From Chitinophaga pinensis (GTDB lineage Bacteria > Bacteroidota > Bacteroidia > UBA7662), in the NCBI GenBank assembly GCA_945874665.1, contig CAMCHJ010000011.1, positions 1 through 61,673 on the forward strand: a stretch of 61,673 nt of DNA. The letters run 5' to 3'. The position numbers and the translations under genes were made by a program. Numbering within the stretch: position 1 is the first letter of the stretch; the number at the start of each line of letters is the position of its first letter. Shown here piece by piece: positions 21,430-29,423 of this stretch. The notes beneath the pieces were generated by a model, which saw nothing but the letters and a program-made list of their open reading frames with translations, had not been told where the DNA came from and searched no databases.

Positions 21430-23529
21430 TCAGTAGCCTCCCCCATAGCGGCGCATGAACCATTCAAGTGATAAAAGTAGCCCAATAAGGAGCATTAATC
21501 CTTCTAAGCTGATCAATTCGCGTATACGCATCTCATAATACACAACTGGCTTAAGGCTTTCATTTGCTTGCAAGAGATCGAAGAGTTTGGCTTGATTGGA
21601 AAGGGCTAGCATCTCGCCTCCCGATAGGGCCGCCATACTGGCCAAGAGCGCGTGGTTGGCTACCGTATTGGTTTTTTCGAGGTCAAGAGCCGTCACCACA
21701 AAGCTGCCATTGGCTTGGAAGCTGGCACCAGCCAGTTGGGTTTTGGCTAGGTAGGAGTACGTTCCTGGTGGCAAAGCACCAACATTGAGGAAATACTGCT
21801 GTTGCGTTCGTCCTAAAGTAAAGTTGAATTTTTGGTTGTTTTCGTCGGTGATGAACAAGCGAATTTCAGGGTCGTTCACCGCTTCAAAGTTCTGGTTGTA
21901 TAACTCGGCTTCGAACAAAACATCCTCTTGCTCTGGGTAAAGCTTGCGGTTAGTGCGGACTTGAAAAGGTCGTTTGTCTTGCTTAACCGTTAGAAACTGC
22001 ACGGTTTTGCGAATTAGCTCTGCACCCACATCGGTTGTTGAGCGATCAGCGGCTTGGGCTAATTGCCAGCGCCAGAGTCCTTCTGCCGCCAAAATTGCCA
22101 TGCGCGGATTGTTATTGGGGGCATAGGACAGCAACGGCATGTCGGTATGGAGGTTGCCGATACGCTGAAAGAGGAGGGGGGTAGCTTGGGGACTCAAACG
22201 GAAGTCGCCAAAGGGTGCGTCTAAGGGGGGCATGCTACCTGCTTTTTCTTGAACCGCACTTTCCACATTAAACAAACGGAAGGCTGCATTTAAATCTGCT
22301 TGTACTTTGTTGATGCCGCCAATCTTACTGCGCACCTCTAAAATATTTTGGGCACGGTTAAATTGCTGCAGATTGGTTTGACTACCCAGGATGTACCAAA
22401 CAGGCGTTTGTAATTTGTTTACCGCTTGCAGCCATTGTGTGGCATTCAAAGCAGGACTTGGCAGCTGATGTAAGATTACCAAATCGGGTTTTTCTGTGAT
22501 TTGCACGGCCTGGCTCGCCAGTTTTACTTGTACTTGGTGCTGTGGATTGATTTCAAGAGCCTGTTTGATGGCGCTGATGTCGGGATGCGGCGCATGGGCT
22601 ACGAGCAAAATTTGTGTGCGCTCATCGATCACCTCAATAAAAATATCTTTGCTGTTGTTTACGCCTGCGCCCAAAGCTTCTCCAGCAATTTGTGCCGTAA
22701 TGCGATATCGGTTAATTCCGGCCTTTTCAGCCCCAGTTACGAATTGTAAGGTTGTGAAAAAGCGCTCTTTGGTAATGGTGACTTCTTCTTTTGCCAATAG
22801 CTTCACCCCATCGGCGCCAACTGCTTCTAGTTTAATGGTAGCTTTTTTACCTTGCAAACGACTCGCTTCCAAATCAGCCAAAATGGTAAAGTCGGAGTTC
22901 ACATAAACCACCTGGTTAGCCCTTAAAGCTTTAATGGCAAAATCCTGCCGCACGGTAGTATCCCCCAAAGGCACGGTATACACAGGCACACCCAGCTTTT
23001 CAACCAAAGCACCAGGCTCAAACCCGCGGTTAAAAATGCCGTCACTCAGGAGCACCACCGCCGCTAATTGACTCCCACTGTAGCGGTCTTCAATTTGTTG
23101 TAGCAAACCACTGATGTTGGTCGATTTGGCGCTGAAATCATGCTTCAAACTATCGTCCAAGCTCGCTCCAAAGCTCATCAGCCGCAATTCGTGCTGCTCC
23201 GAAAGTTCGTTTATTGCGTTTGCGGCAAAAGCAGACAGAGACGCTGCGATAGTGGCACTGTCGGTTTGGTGCAACAGCGACTGGCTATTGTCGAAAGCCA
23301 CGATCACCAGCGGTTTTTCAGTGACTTTTTGTTCAGATTTTAGGTAGGGATTAAAAAGCAGTAGCACCAACAACGCCACGACACTTCCTCTGAAGGCAGC
23401 CATCGGATAAACGTACCAAGCTTGGCTGAATTTGTTGCCGCTGCGGTAATACAGCAAAAGGGCATACAGCAAACCAAGAAGGATACATCCCAAAAGGTAC
23501 CAAGACGAAACGGCGGTGAGAAGGCTCAT
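21430..23529 (-). CDS. Membrane-anchored von Willebrand A-type protein
   Basis: A 699-residue protein. Two membrane helices lie at about residues 8-27 and 46-62 and one near the C-terminus (about 673-691), so most of the chain is extracytoplasmic. A VWA-like fold starts at about residue 73, with a MIDAS-type DNSQS (80-84) and a later VVLLSDGIFNRG strand. The central part (about 315-420) resembles the class I amidotransferase-like fold seen in such proteins, without an obvious catalytic Cys. Similar large VWA membrane proteins occur in Bacteroidota near stress or aerotolerance (Bat-like) genes, but none is adjacent here. Ligand and role are unknown. fabG lies 15 bases upstream. Confidence 0.7.
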   Translation of the reverse strand: MSLLTAVSSWYLLGCILLGLLYALLLYYRSGNKFSQAWYVYPMAAFRGSVVALLVLLLFNPYLKSEQKVTEKPLVIVAFDNSQSLLHQTDSATIAASLSAFAANAINELSEQHELRLMSFGASLDDSLKHDFSAKSTNISGLLQQIEDRYSGSQLAAVVLLSDGIFNRGFEPGALVEKLGVPVYTVPLGDTTVRQDFAIKALRANQVVYVNSDFTILADLEASRLQGKKATIKLEAVGADGVKLLAKEEVTITKERFFTTLQFVTGAEKAGINRYRITAQIAGEALGAGVNNSKDIFIEVIDERTQILLVAHAPHPDISAIKQALEINPQHQVQVKLASQAVQITEKPDLVILHQLPSPALNATQWLQAVNKLQTPVWYILGSQTNLQQFNRAQNILEVRSKIGGINKVQADLNAAFRLFNVESAVQEKAGSMPPLDAPFGDFRLSPQATPLLFQRIGNLHTDMPLLSYAPNNNPRMAILAAEGLWRWQLAQAADRSTTDVGAELIRKTVQFLTVKQDKRPFQVRTNRKLYPEQEDVLFEAELYNQNFEAVNDPEIRLFITDENNQKFNFTLGRTQQQYFLNVGALPPGTYSYLAKTQLAGASFQANGSFVVTALDLEKTNTVANHALLASMAALSGGEMLALSNQAKLFDLLQANESLKPVVYYEMRIRELISLEGLMLLIGLLLSLEWFMRRYGGGY

Positions 23530-23544
23530 GCGGAGGGGTTGCCC

Positions 23545-24291
23545 TTACATTTGCAAACCACCACACACATTAAATACTTGCCCTGTGATGTAGCCGCTCG
23601 CTTCGGATGCTAAAAAAACCGTTAAGTTGGCCACATCTTCGGTACTGCCAGGCCGGCCAAGTGGAATCATTTTGTTCCATTCGTCCACTACTTTTTGGTC
23701 GAGCGCTTCTGTCATTTCGGTTTGAATAAAGCCCGGGGCAATTGCGTTGCAACGAATATTACGTGACCCCAGTTCTTTGGCGATGCTTTGCGTAAAACCG
23801 ATGACACCGGCTTTTGAAGCAGAATAATTGGCCTGACCTGCATTGCCGTCGCGGCCCACCACCGAGCTCATATTGATAAAGCTGCCTTTGCGGGCTTTCA
23901 TCATGTGGCGGGAGGCGTGCTTGGTGATGTTGTACACCGATTTGAGGTTGGTATCAATTACCGAATCCCACTGCTCTTCGCTCATGCGCATCAATAAACC
24001 ATCTTTGGTGATACCAGCATTGTTTACCACTACTTCAAGGCTACCAAAGTCGGCAATGATGTCGTTTATAAGGGCCTCTGCTTCGGCATAATTGCCGGCA
24101 TCCGACTTATATCCTTTGGCACGAACACCTGTAGCTTGAAGTTCTGCTTCCAAAGCACGTGCTTTTTCTTCTGATGAAAGGTAAGTAAAGGCTACGTCAG
24201 CGCCTTCAGCAGCAAATTTACGGGCTATGCCTAAGCCAATTCCTCTCGAAGCGCCTGTTATTAACGCTACTTTTCCTTGCAATGCTTTCAT
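23545..24291 (-). CDS. fabG: 3-oxoacyl-[acyl-carrier-protein] reductase
   Basis: A 248-residue short-chain dehydrogenase that reduces 3-ketoacyl-ACP with NADPH in fatty-acid elongation. The Rossmann motif is TGASRGIG (12-19), followed by NNAG (90-93), Asn115, Ser142/143 and the Tyr156-x3-Lys160 pair. The C-terminus GYITGQVFNVCGGLQM is typical of FabG. An in-frame ATG at 24312 overlaps the -7 element, so ATG 24291 (MKALQGKVALITG) is preferred. No other fab gene is next to it, so a related SDR role remains possible. Confidence 0.88.
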   Translation of the reverse strand: MKALQGKVALITGASRGIGLGIARKFAAEGADVAFTYLSSEEKARALEAELQATGVRAKGYKSDAGNYAEAEALINDIIADFGSLEVVVNNAGITKDGLLMRMSEEQWDSVIDTNLKSVYNITKHASRHMMKARKGSFINMSSVVGRDGNAGQANYSASKAGVIGFTQSIAKELGSRNIRCNAIAPGFIQTEMTEALDQKVVDEWNKMIPLGRPGSTEDVANLTVFLASEASGYITGQVFNVCGGLQM

Positions 24292-24311
24292 TTTCTTGAT
24301 TTGGTATCTCA

Positions 24312-24319
24312 CAAAGATA
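24312..24319 (-). promoter_or_regulatory. -7 element upstream of fabG
   Basis: On the minus strand TATCTTTG at 24319-24312 matches TAnnTTTG. It lies about 20 bases before ATG 24291. No clear TTG is seen at the -33 distance, so the call rests on the -7 box alone. Confidence 0.45.
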
Positions 24320-24428
24320 AAGGTTACATCGATAAATTGTGGCGCCTTGTGCGTATATGAAGTACGCGCCAGGCACGTTATTTTATTACCGTATACTTGT
24401 TAATAACAAATTAAATTTTAGCTCACTT

Positions 24429-24459
24429 TTGGAGTGGTTTAGTTTTAGCCTTATTCTTG
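24429..24459 (+). promoter_or_regulatory. Promoter for the exported protein at 24477
   Basis: TTG at 24429-24431, 20 bases of spacer, then TATTCTTG at 24452-24459 (one mismatch to TAnnTTTG). The predicted start site is about 12 bases before the ATG. The preceding 24320-24428 is AT-rich with no gene. Confidence 0.55.
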
Positions 24460-24476
24460 CAGCCTAAATATTTCTC

Positions 24477-26030
24477 ATGAAAAATATCCTAATGGCGATC
24501 CTCTTTATTGGGGCAAGCTTGTATGCTGAGGCGCAAATTACCCAAGAAGGGCGTGTTGAATTTGAGACGAAAGAAGGAGGTATTGGAGCTACAGCGACGA
24601 TTGGAGATAAAGGCGTTTTGGTTTTTGGTCCTTCTGAGAAGTCCAGCGACAACACCTGGGAAATTACGCGTTATGACGTTGATTTTGAATTGGTTAACAA
24701 GACTGCAGCAAAGTACAACAGCCGCTCTAGTTTTCTTGGACATGTATTTACCAACGATGGTGCCGAGGTGCTTTTTGTTTTCACCTCAAAATCGAAGCTT
24801 CAAGTTATTCGTTACAACATTGAAACCGCGAATACTGTTAGTTTTGAATCGAAAATAAAGTTTAGTGCGAGTAGCATTTATCTCTTAAACAACACCTTGC
24901 TGCTGCAGGGGTACATGAAAAAAAGCCAAGCCATTATGGCCTTAAATTTAGGTACAGGTAAGAGTAAAATGCTGATTTTACCTGGAACCCCTAAAAACAT
25001 GCGCATCAAGGATGTGGCGGTAAACGAGGAACAACAGTTAGTTGCGGTCTCGGTGCAGTATGGTGCTTTGAGAGATCTCCAGAAGTGGCGGTTTGAGATT
25101 GCCATGTACAATGATGCGGGTGAACGTGTTGGTGATGCTGTGCTGGTAGAGAATGAAATAGGTAAAACAACTTTGAACGCCTCGATCACCTGGCTAGGGA
25201 AAGATGAATTTTTATTGTCAGGCAATTATTCAGCCGACAAAAACCCGTTGGCAAATGGACTTTACTTGGCTTCGTACCTGAAAGGGCGTCAGCAGTTTAT
25301 TCGTTACCACAATTTTGCTGATATGAATAACTTTTTTCAGTATTTGAAGAAGGGAAAGTCTAAAGAAAGAGTCGAAAAGAAGGTTGCTAAGAGCAAAGAA
25401 AAAGGAAAGGAAAATGCGATTCAAGTACAAATGGTTACACATGATGTTGCTGAATTTGCTGGCCAATATGTTCTTTTGGGTGAAGCCTATTATCCAACTT
25501 ACCGTACGGTTGTGACCACTACGTATGTTAATGGCTCACCTCAAACCACAACAAGACAGGTATTTGACGGCTATCAATATACGCATGCAACCATATTAGG
25601 TTTAGATAAACAGGGCAACAAACTGTGGGACCACTGCTTTGAAATCGACATCCCTAAAAAGCCACTCTATGTACGCCGGAACATCCGTGGAATCATGACG
25701 GAAAAAGAGTATCGGTTGTTCTATCCAGCAGCAGCCAACTTAAAATCGATGATCATTTCTAGTGATAATTCACTCGTTGAGAAGAACTTAGGAAAGATGC
25801 AGACGAATCGGGCTGGGGACAAGGTGAAGCGCGAAGATTTACCAGGAGTGCAGTATTGGTACAACGATTACTTCTTGCTTTCAGGCACGCAGTACATCAA
25901 AAATGCACAAGAAAAATCCAAAAAAACAAGGTCTGTTTATTACCTCTCCAAAATCAAAGTGGATTCAGAGTTTGATCCAAATGACCTTGGAAATGAGCCT
26001 GGTGAGGAGGATGAGGAGGATAACAATTAA
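24477..26030 (+). CDS. Exported protein of unknown function
   Basis: A 517-residue protein that I do not recognise. MKNILMAILFIGASLYAEAQ is a good signal peptide (cleavage after about residue 20). The mature part looks like a beta-rich, perhaps beta-propeller-like, chain with repeated short hydrophobic strands (LVFGPSEKSSD, VLFVFTSKSKLQVIRYN, LLLQGYMKKSQAIMALN). A Lys/Glu-rich low-complexity stretch lies at about residues 295-320, and the last 20 residues are strongly acidic (GEEDEEDNN). There is no T9SS sorting domain and no lipobox, so it is probably periplasmic. Its stop overlaps that of the convergent HD gene by 4 bases. Confidence 0.75.
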   Translation: MKNILMAILFIGASLYAEAQITQEGRVEFETKEGGIGATATIGDKGVLVFGPSEKSSDNTWEITRYDVDFELVNKTAAKYNSRSSFLGHVFTNDGAEVLFVFTSKSKLQVIRYNIETANTVSFESKIKFSASSIYLLNNTLLLQGYMKKSQAIMALNLGTGKSKMLILPGTPKNMRIKDVAVNEEQQLVAVSVQYGALRDLQKWRFEIAMYNDAGERVGDAVLVENEIGKTTLNASITWLGKDEFLLSGNYSADKNPLANGLYLASYLKGRQQFIRYHNFADMNNFFQYLKKGKSKERVEKKVAKSKEKGKENAIQVQMVTHDVAEFAGQYVLLGEAYYPTYRTVVTTTYVNGSPQTTTRQVFDGYQYTHATILGLDKQGNKLWDHCFEIDIPKKPLYVRRNIRGIMTEKEYRLFYPAAANLKSMIISSDNSLVEKNLGKMQTNRAGDKVKREDLPGVQYWYNDYFLLSGTQYIKNAQEKSKKTRSVYYLSKIKVDSEFDPNDLGNEPGEEDEEDNN

Positions 26031-26647
26031 ATAGCGGTGGGCTCAGGCCCAACCTCAATTCGGCCAGCACCCAAAGCATCCTGAATGCTTTCCTCGGTGA
26101 ATTGCCAAAGCAGCGGAGCTCCTTGAGCAATGATGCTCAGTTTTTTTAGAATAACCGATAGCGGCACTTGGTGTTCTTTCCAGGTGCCGCCGCCGTTTGA
26201 TAGGTTTTGGAATACTGGCTCGATGCGGTCGATGGCTTTGGCGTATTTGGCCTCTGGACTTACGCCTGCTTCAAATTCCATCCATAAACTGCGAAATTCA
26301 GTCCTTTGCGCCTCGGGTAACAATCCAAATATACGTTCAGCAGCAGCTTCTTCTGCTTCGCTTTGTTGTGGTGCCCGCGAAGGGTCGAAAAAAAAGGTGT
26401 CGCCAGCATCAATTTCAACGATGTCGTGTAAAAGCAGCATTTTAATAACACGGAGGAGATCGACAGGCTCCTTTGCGTATGCTTGCAATACCATGGCCAT
26501 GATGCACAAATGCCAGCTGTGCTCAGCATCGTTCTCGAAGCGATCCGGATTATTGATCAGTTTCGTTTTACGAAAAACATATTTCAGCTTGTCTATTTCA
26601 TACAAAAAGGCAAGTTGTTGCTGCAAGGTAGGGTTGGGCATACGCAC
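26027..26647 (-). CDS. HD-domain phosphohydrolase (YfbR/HDDC2-like)
   Basis: A 206-residue cytosolic HD-superfamily protein. Metal ligands are visible as His43 in NDAEHSWH, the His74-Asp75 doublet in LLLHDIVEIDAGDT, and a later Asp in AKAIDRIEP. The N-terminal FLYEIDKLKYVFRKTKL resembles the 5'-deoxynucleotidase family (YfbR, HDDC2), which dephosphorylates deoxynucleoside 5'-monophosphates. Substrate is inferred from the family only. The gene is alone on the minus strand and converges on the gene at 24477, sharing TTAA at 26027-26030 as part of both stop codons. Confidence 0.8.
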   Translation of the reverse strand: MRMPNPTLQQQLAFLYEIDKLKYVFRKTKLINNPDRFENDAEHSWHLCIMAMVLQAYAKEPVDLLRVIKMLLLHDIVEIDAGDTFFFDPSRAPQQSEAEEAAAERIFGLLPEAQRTEFRSLWMEFEAGVSPEAKYAKAIDRIEPVFQNLSNGGGTWKEHQVPLSVILKKLSIIAQGAPLLWQFTEESIQDALGAGRIEVGPEPTAI

Positions 26648-26683
26648 GATTATAAGCCGCTAAATTACCATTACCGAGTGGTT

Positions 26684-26717
26684 TTGCCGAATTTGAGCGC
26701 ATAGAATGTTAACTTTG
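26684..26717 (+). promoter_or_regulatory. Promoter for mrp
   Basis: TAACTTTG at 26710-26717 fits TAnnTTTG, and TTG at 26684-26686 lies 23 bases before it, the long end of the usual spacing. The start site would be at or within a few bases of ATG 26724, so the mRNA would have almost no leader. Confidence 0.5.
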
Positions 26718-26723
26718 TGCATC

Positions 26724-27788
26724 ATGGCAACACCCCTATCCAACGAGGCCGTCTTAAAAACTTTAAGCCGCGTACAAGAACCCGATTTAAAACGCGATTT
26801 GGTAACGCTTAAAATGATCGAGGACTTAAACGTGAGCGCCACAGGCATTCAATTCACGATTTTACTCACCACGCCTGCTTGTCCGCTGAAAGACCAAATG
26901 GAAGCAGATTGCAAAGCAGTGCTGGCTGCTGATTATGGTGATATTCCCGTGACCATTGGCATGAGGGCACGTACGCTCGGACAAAAAACGGGGCGTGATT
27001 TATTGCCGGGGGTTAAAAATGTGATTTTGGTGGCTTCTGGCAAAGGTGGCGTGGGCAAAAGCACAGTTTCGGCCAATTTAGCCGTTGCCCTCGCGCAAAC
27101 AGGCGCCAAGGTAGGCTTGATGGATGCCGATATTTACGGCCCAAGTGTCCCCATGATGTTTGGATTGCAAGGGCAACGCCCCGAAATGGATGGTGACAAA
27201 ATCATCCCCATCTTCAAACATGGCGTAAAAGTGCTTTCGATTGGACTCCTCATTGATGAAAAACAAGCCATTGTGTGGCGCGGCCCGATGGCCAGCAACG
27301 CGCTCCGCCAGTTTTTTACCGATGTAATTTGGGGCGAGCTCGACTACCTACTCATCGATTTGCCGCCCGGAACCGGCGATATCCACTTAACCATCGCGCA
27401 GTTGTTGGAGGTAGGTGGAGCGGTTTTGGTTACCACCCCTCAGCAAGTGGCCTTGGCCGATGCACGCAAGGCGGCGGCCATGTTCAACATGACCTCCATC
27501 AACATCCCCATGCTTGGCGTTATTGAAAATATGAGTTGGTTTACACCTCTTGCCCATGCTGATGAGCGTTATTATATTTTCGGCAAAGGGGGAGGGCGTA
27601 CTTTGGCCGAGGAGTTTGGTGTAGCGTTACTGGGCCAAATTCCGCTGGTGCAAGGCATTGCAGAAGCTGCCGATCAAGGTCAGCCGGTGGTGCTGCATGC
27701 AGGCAATCCTTCGGCACATTATTATGCCCAGCTTGCGGGTAGCTTGGCACAACAACTCTCGGTGCGCAATGCAGCGTTGGTGGTTTAA
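26724..27788 (+). CDS. mrp: Mrp/NBP35-family iron-sulfur carrier ATPase
   Basis: A 354-residue P-loop ATPase that carries or transfers Fe-S clusters to apoproteins. An N-terminal MIP18/DUF59-type domain (about residues 5-85) with PACPLKDQM precedes the deviant Walker A GKGGVGKST (106-114), then MDADIYGPSVPMMFG and the LPPGTGD motif. The CxxC seen in many Mrp proteins after NMSWF is absent here (TPLAHADERYYIFGKGGG follows). ATG 26724 is preferred over ATG 26706, which lies within the promoter. The NifU-like gene is 48 bases downstream, supporting an Fe-S role. Confidence 0.9.
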   Translation: MATPLSNEAVLKTLSRVQEPDLKRDLVTLKMIEDLNVSATGIQFTILLTTPACPLKDQMEADCKAVLAADYGDIPVTIGMRARTLGQKTGRDLLPGVKNVILVASGKGGVGKSTVSANLAVALAQTGAKVGLMDADIYGPSVPMMFGLQGQRPEMDGDKIIPIFKHGVKVLSIGLLIDEKQAIVWRGPMASNALRQFFTDVIWGELDYLLIDLPPGTGDIHLTIAQLLEVGGAVLVTTPQQVALADARKAAAMFNMTSINIPMLGVIENMSWFTPLAHADERYYIFGKGGGRTLAEEFGVALLGQIPLVQGIAEAADQGQPVVLHAGNPSAHYYAQLAGSLAQQLSVRNAALVV

Positions 27789-27824
27789 GCATCACATTAT
27801 TTAGAATCAAAACAAGGAATTCCT

Positions 27825-27832
27825 TATTTTTG
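27825..27832 (+). promoter_or_regulatory. -7-like element before the NifU-like gene
   Basis: TATTTTTG matches TAnnTTTG and ends 4 bases before the ATG at 27837. It is preceded by a perfect 12-base palindrome, AAGGAATTCCTT (27814-27825). No good -33 TTG is seen. It could equally be the T-rich end of a weak terminator after mrp. Confidence 0.35.
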
Positions 27833-27836
27833 TAAG

Positions 27837-28088
27837 ATGAATGAGCTTTTTCAAAGGGTAGACAAAGCACTTGACGGCATTCGGCCTTATTTACAGGCGG
27901 ATGGAGGCAATGTGCAGTTATTGGAGGTTACCGCCGATATGGTGGTGCGTTTGAAATTGCTGGGTAGCTGCGAGCATTGCAGCATGAGCCTGATGACCAT
28001 GAAAGCGGGCATCGAAAAAACCATTCAAAAAGCCATCCCCGAAATAGTGAGGGTAGAGGCCGTGTCTGATCTTCAGCCCACCACTTAA
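27837..28088 (+). CDS. NifU-like C-terminal domain protein (Fe-S scaffold)
   Basis: An 83-residue protein equal to the NifU C-terminal domain alone. RVDKALDGIRPYLQADGGNVQLLEV-type sequence leads to Cys45 and Cys48 in GSCEHCSM, the pair that binds a [4Fe-4S] cluster at a dimer interface. It is thought to hand clusters to target proteins in the cytosol. It follows mrp and its stop overlaps the pyrF start (TAATG at 28086-28090). Stand-alone Nfu proteins of this length are common in the phylum. Confidence 0.9.
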   Translation: MNELFQRVDKALDGIRPYLQADGGNVQLLEVTADMVVRLKLLGSCEHCSMSLMTMKAGIEKTIQKAIPEIVRVEAVSDLQPTT

Positions 28089-28897
28089 TGACACGTACAG
28101 AACTGCATCAACAGATGCTTCAAAAGCAATCGTTTTTGTGTGTTGGCTTGGATACCGACATCCACAAACTACCAAAACATCTTTTAACCGAGCGCGACCC
28201 GATTTTAACGTTCAACCGCGCCATCATTGACGCTACAGCGGATTTAGCGGTAGCTTACAAGCCTAATTTGGCTTTTTATGAAACCTTGGGCATTCGCGGT
28301 TGGGAGAGCTTACAAGCCAGCTTGGAGTATATCCCTTCGGATTGCTTTACCATTGCAGATGCCAAGCGCGGCGATATTGGTAATACTGCGGATATGTATG
28401 CGCGTGCTTTTTTCAAAACCTATGCCTTTGATTCAGTAACTGTGAACCCCTATATGGGAAAAGATTCGGTTACACCTTTTTTAGATTATGAAGGAAAATG
28501 GGCCATTGTTTTGGGGCTCACAAGCAATCCAGGCGCTGCAGATTTTCAGTACTTTGAAGGCCACAACGAAAAACTTTACAGCCATGCCATCAAAAAAATG
28601 GCCAGCTGGGGCAGTCCCGATAACATGATGTTTGTTGTGGGAGCTACCCGTGCCGACGAATTTGCGAGCATTCGGGCGATGGTGCCTGATAACTTTTTTT
28701 TGGTGCCTGGCGTTGGTGCACAGGGCGGAAGTTTGGCTGAGGTTTACAAGCATGGCGCCAACAGCCAAATAGGATTGCTAGTGAATGCTTCCCGCAGTAT
28801 TTTATATGCCTCGTCGGGTAAGGATTTTGCAGAAGCAGCTCGCGCCGAAGCCTTGCGCCTACAGCAAGAAATGGCTGCTTTGATGGCTACTAAGTAG
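28088..28897 (+). CDS. pyrF: Orotidine 5'-phosphate decarboxylase
   Basis: A 269-residue TIM-barrel enzyme making UMP from OMP. The catalytic DAKRGDIG (91-98, Lys93) is intact, preceded by the VGLDTD strand. VTVNPYMGKDSVTPF and VPGVGAQGG complete the phosphate-binding features. The length and DAKRGDIGNTA form match the longer type 2 OMP decarboxylases. Its start overlaps the NifU-like stop. With carA it is one of two pyrimidine genes in the window. Confidence 0.94.
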   Translation: MTRTELHQQMLQKQSFLCVGLDTDIHKLPKHLLTERDPILTFNRAIIDATADLAVAYKPNLAFYETLGIRGWESLQASLEYIPSDCFTIADAKRGDIGNTADMYARAFFKTYAFDSVTVNPYMGKDSVTPFLDYEGKWAIVLGLTSNPGAADFQYFEGHNEKLYSHAIKKMASWGSPDNMMFVVGATRADEFASIRAMVPDNFFLVPGVGAQGGSLAEVYKHGANSQIGLLVNASRSILYASSGKDFAEAARAEALRLQQEMAALMATK

Positions 28898-28921
28898 CAA
28901 TTACAACCTGTATTTTCATTG

Positions 28922-28976
28922 GGATTTTCGGCTTTTGCTTTTCCCTTACCATCCTCAAGCCTTGGGGGCTTGGGAT
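28922..28976 (+). repeat. 55-bp repeat, copy 1
   Basis: A 55-base unit that recurs at 29049-29103 with one difference (CATCCT here, CATACT there). It contains GGCTTTTGCTTTTCCC and a small hairpin, CAAGCC / GGCTTG around TTGGG. It begins 25 bases after the pyrF stop. No coding frame here looks real. Confidence 0.85.
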
Positions 28977-29048
28977 TGCCGTCGCTGCGCTCCGGCGATC
29001 CAGGTTTTGGGAGGAGATTCAATCCAAAGCCAAATCCTTCCTGCGGTC

Positions 29049-29103
29049 GGATTTTCGGCTTTTGCTTTTCCCTTACCATACTCAAGCCTTGGGGGCTTGG
29101 GAT
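29049..29103 (+). repeat. 55-bp repeat, copy 2
   Basis: The second copy of the unit at 28922-28976, starting 127 bases later and 54/55 identical. The 72 bases between the copies are unrelated and GC-richer. A partial third copy in opposite orientation (GGCTTTTGCTTTTTCC on the minus strand) follows in the tRNA-Pro terminator. Confidence 0.85.
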
Positions 29104-29108
29104 GGACG

Positions 29109-29146
29109 GAAAAAGCAAAAGCCATTTCGCATAGCGAAATGGCTTT
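29109..29146 (-). terminator. Terminator of tRNA-Pro
   Basis: A perfect 13-bp inverted repeat, AAAGCCATTTCGC (29118-29130) and GCGAAATGGCTTT (29134-29146), with a 3-base loop. On the minus strand it is followed by TGCTTTTTCC. It starts 7 bases past the tRNA-Pro 3' end, so it is well placed to end that transcript. Confidence 0.85.
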
Positions 29147-29152
29147 GAATTG

Positions 29153-29227
29153 TCGGGGTGACTGGATTCGAACCAGCGACCTCACGCCCCCCAGACGTGT
29201 ACGCTAACCGGACTGCGCTACACCCCG
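29153..29227 (-). tRNA. tRNA-Pro (anticodon GGG)
   Basis: Reading the minus strand, the acceptor arms CGGGGTG and CACCCCG pair, with discriminator A. The D arm holds GCGC/GCGT. The anticodon stem CACGT/GCGTG encloses CTGGGGG, giving anticodon GGG. The T arm holds GCTGG-TTCGAAT-CCAGT. The total is 75 bases. The CCA end is not encoded. Confidence 0.93.
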
Positions 29228-29240
29228 AACATTGGGAGAG

Positions 29241-29248
29241 CAAATATA
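29241..29248 (-). promoter_or_regulatory. -7 element of tRNA-Pro
   Basis: On the minus strand TATATTTG (followed by C) at 29248-29241 fits TAnnTTTGC and lies 13 bases before the tRNA 5' end. No convincing -33 TTG is present at the expected distance. Confidence 0.6.
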
Positions 29249-29330
29249 GTAAATTGCTTTTGCGAGGGTAGTAGCGGATCGAAAAATTGCCGAGCCACCT
29301 GTTAACCCGTGTGATGAGCCTTTTGAGGAA

Positions 29331-29373
29331 TGAGATTATCTCAAATTGCGCAACTTATATCTCAAATTGCGCA
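29331..29373 (+). promoter_or_regulatory. Palindrome plus paired direct repeats upstream of DUF2851
   Basis: TGAGATTATCTCA (29331-29343) is a palindrome. It overlaps the first of two identical 16-base repeats, TATCTCAAATTGCGCA, at 29337-29352 and 29358-29373, whose starts are 21 bases apart, close to two helical turns. Each contains TTGCGCA, and the first extends to the palindrome TTGCGCAA. The spacing suggests binding sites for a regulator of the gene at 29424, but no promoter box is clear. This is inference from pattern alone. Confidence 0.4.
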
Positions 29374-29423
29374 TTTTGCATTATTCGCTTGCCAAAGGGG
29401 GAAGCGATTTTGTAAATTAGGAT

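Noticed and set aside
21344-21463. 40-residue N-terminal extension of the T9SS cargo gene
   Set aside because: It would bury the signal peptide beginning MMKKLIYTL, and the added residues look non-coding.
28922-29103. CRISPR-like repeat pair
   Set aside because: There are only two copies, 127 bases apart, with no regular spacers and no cas genes.
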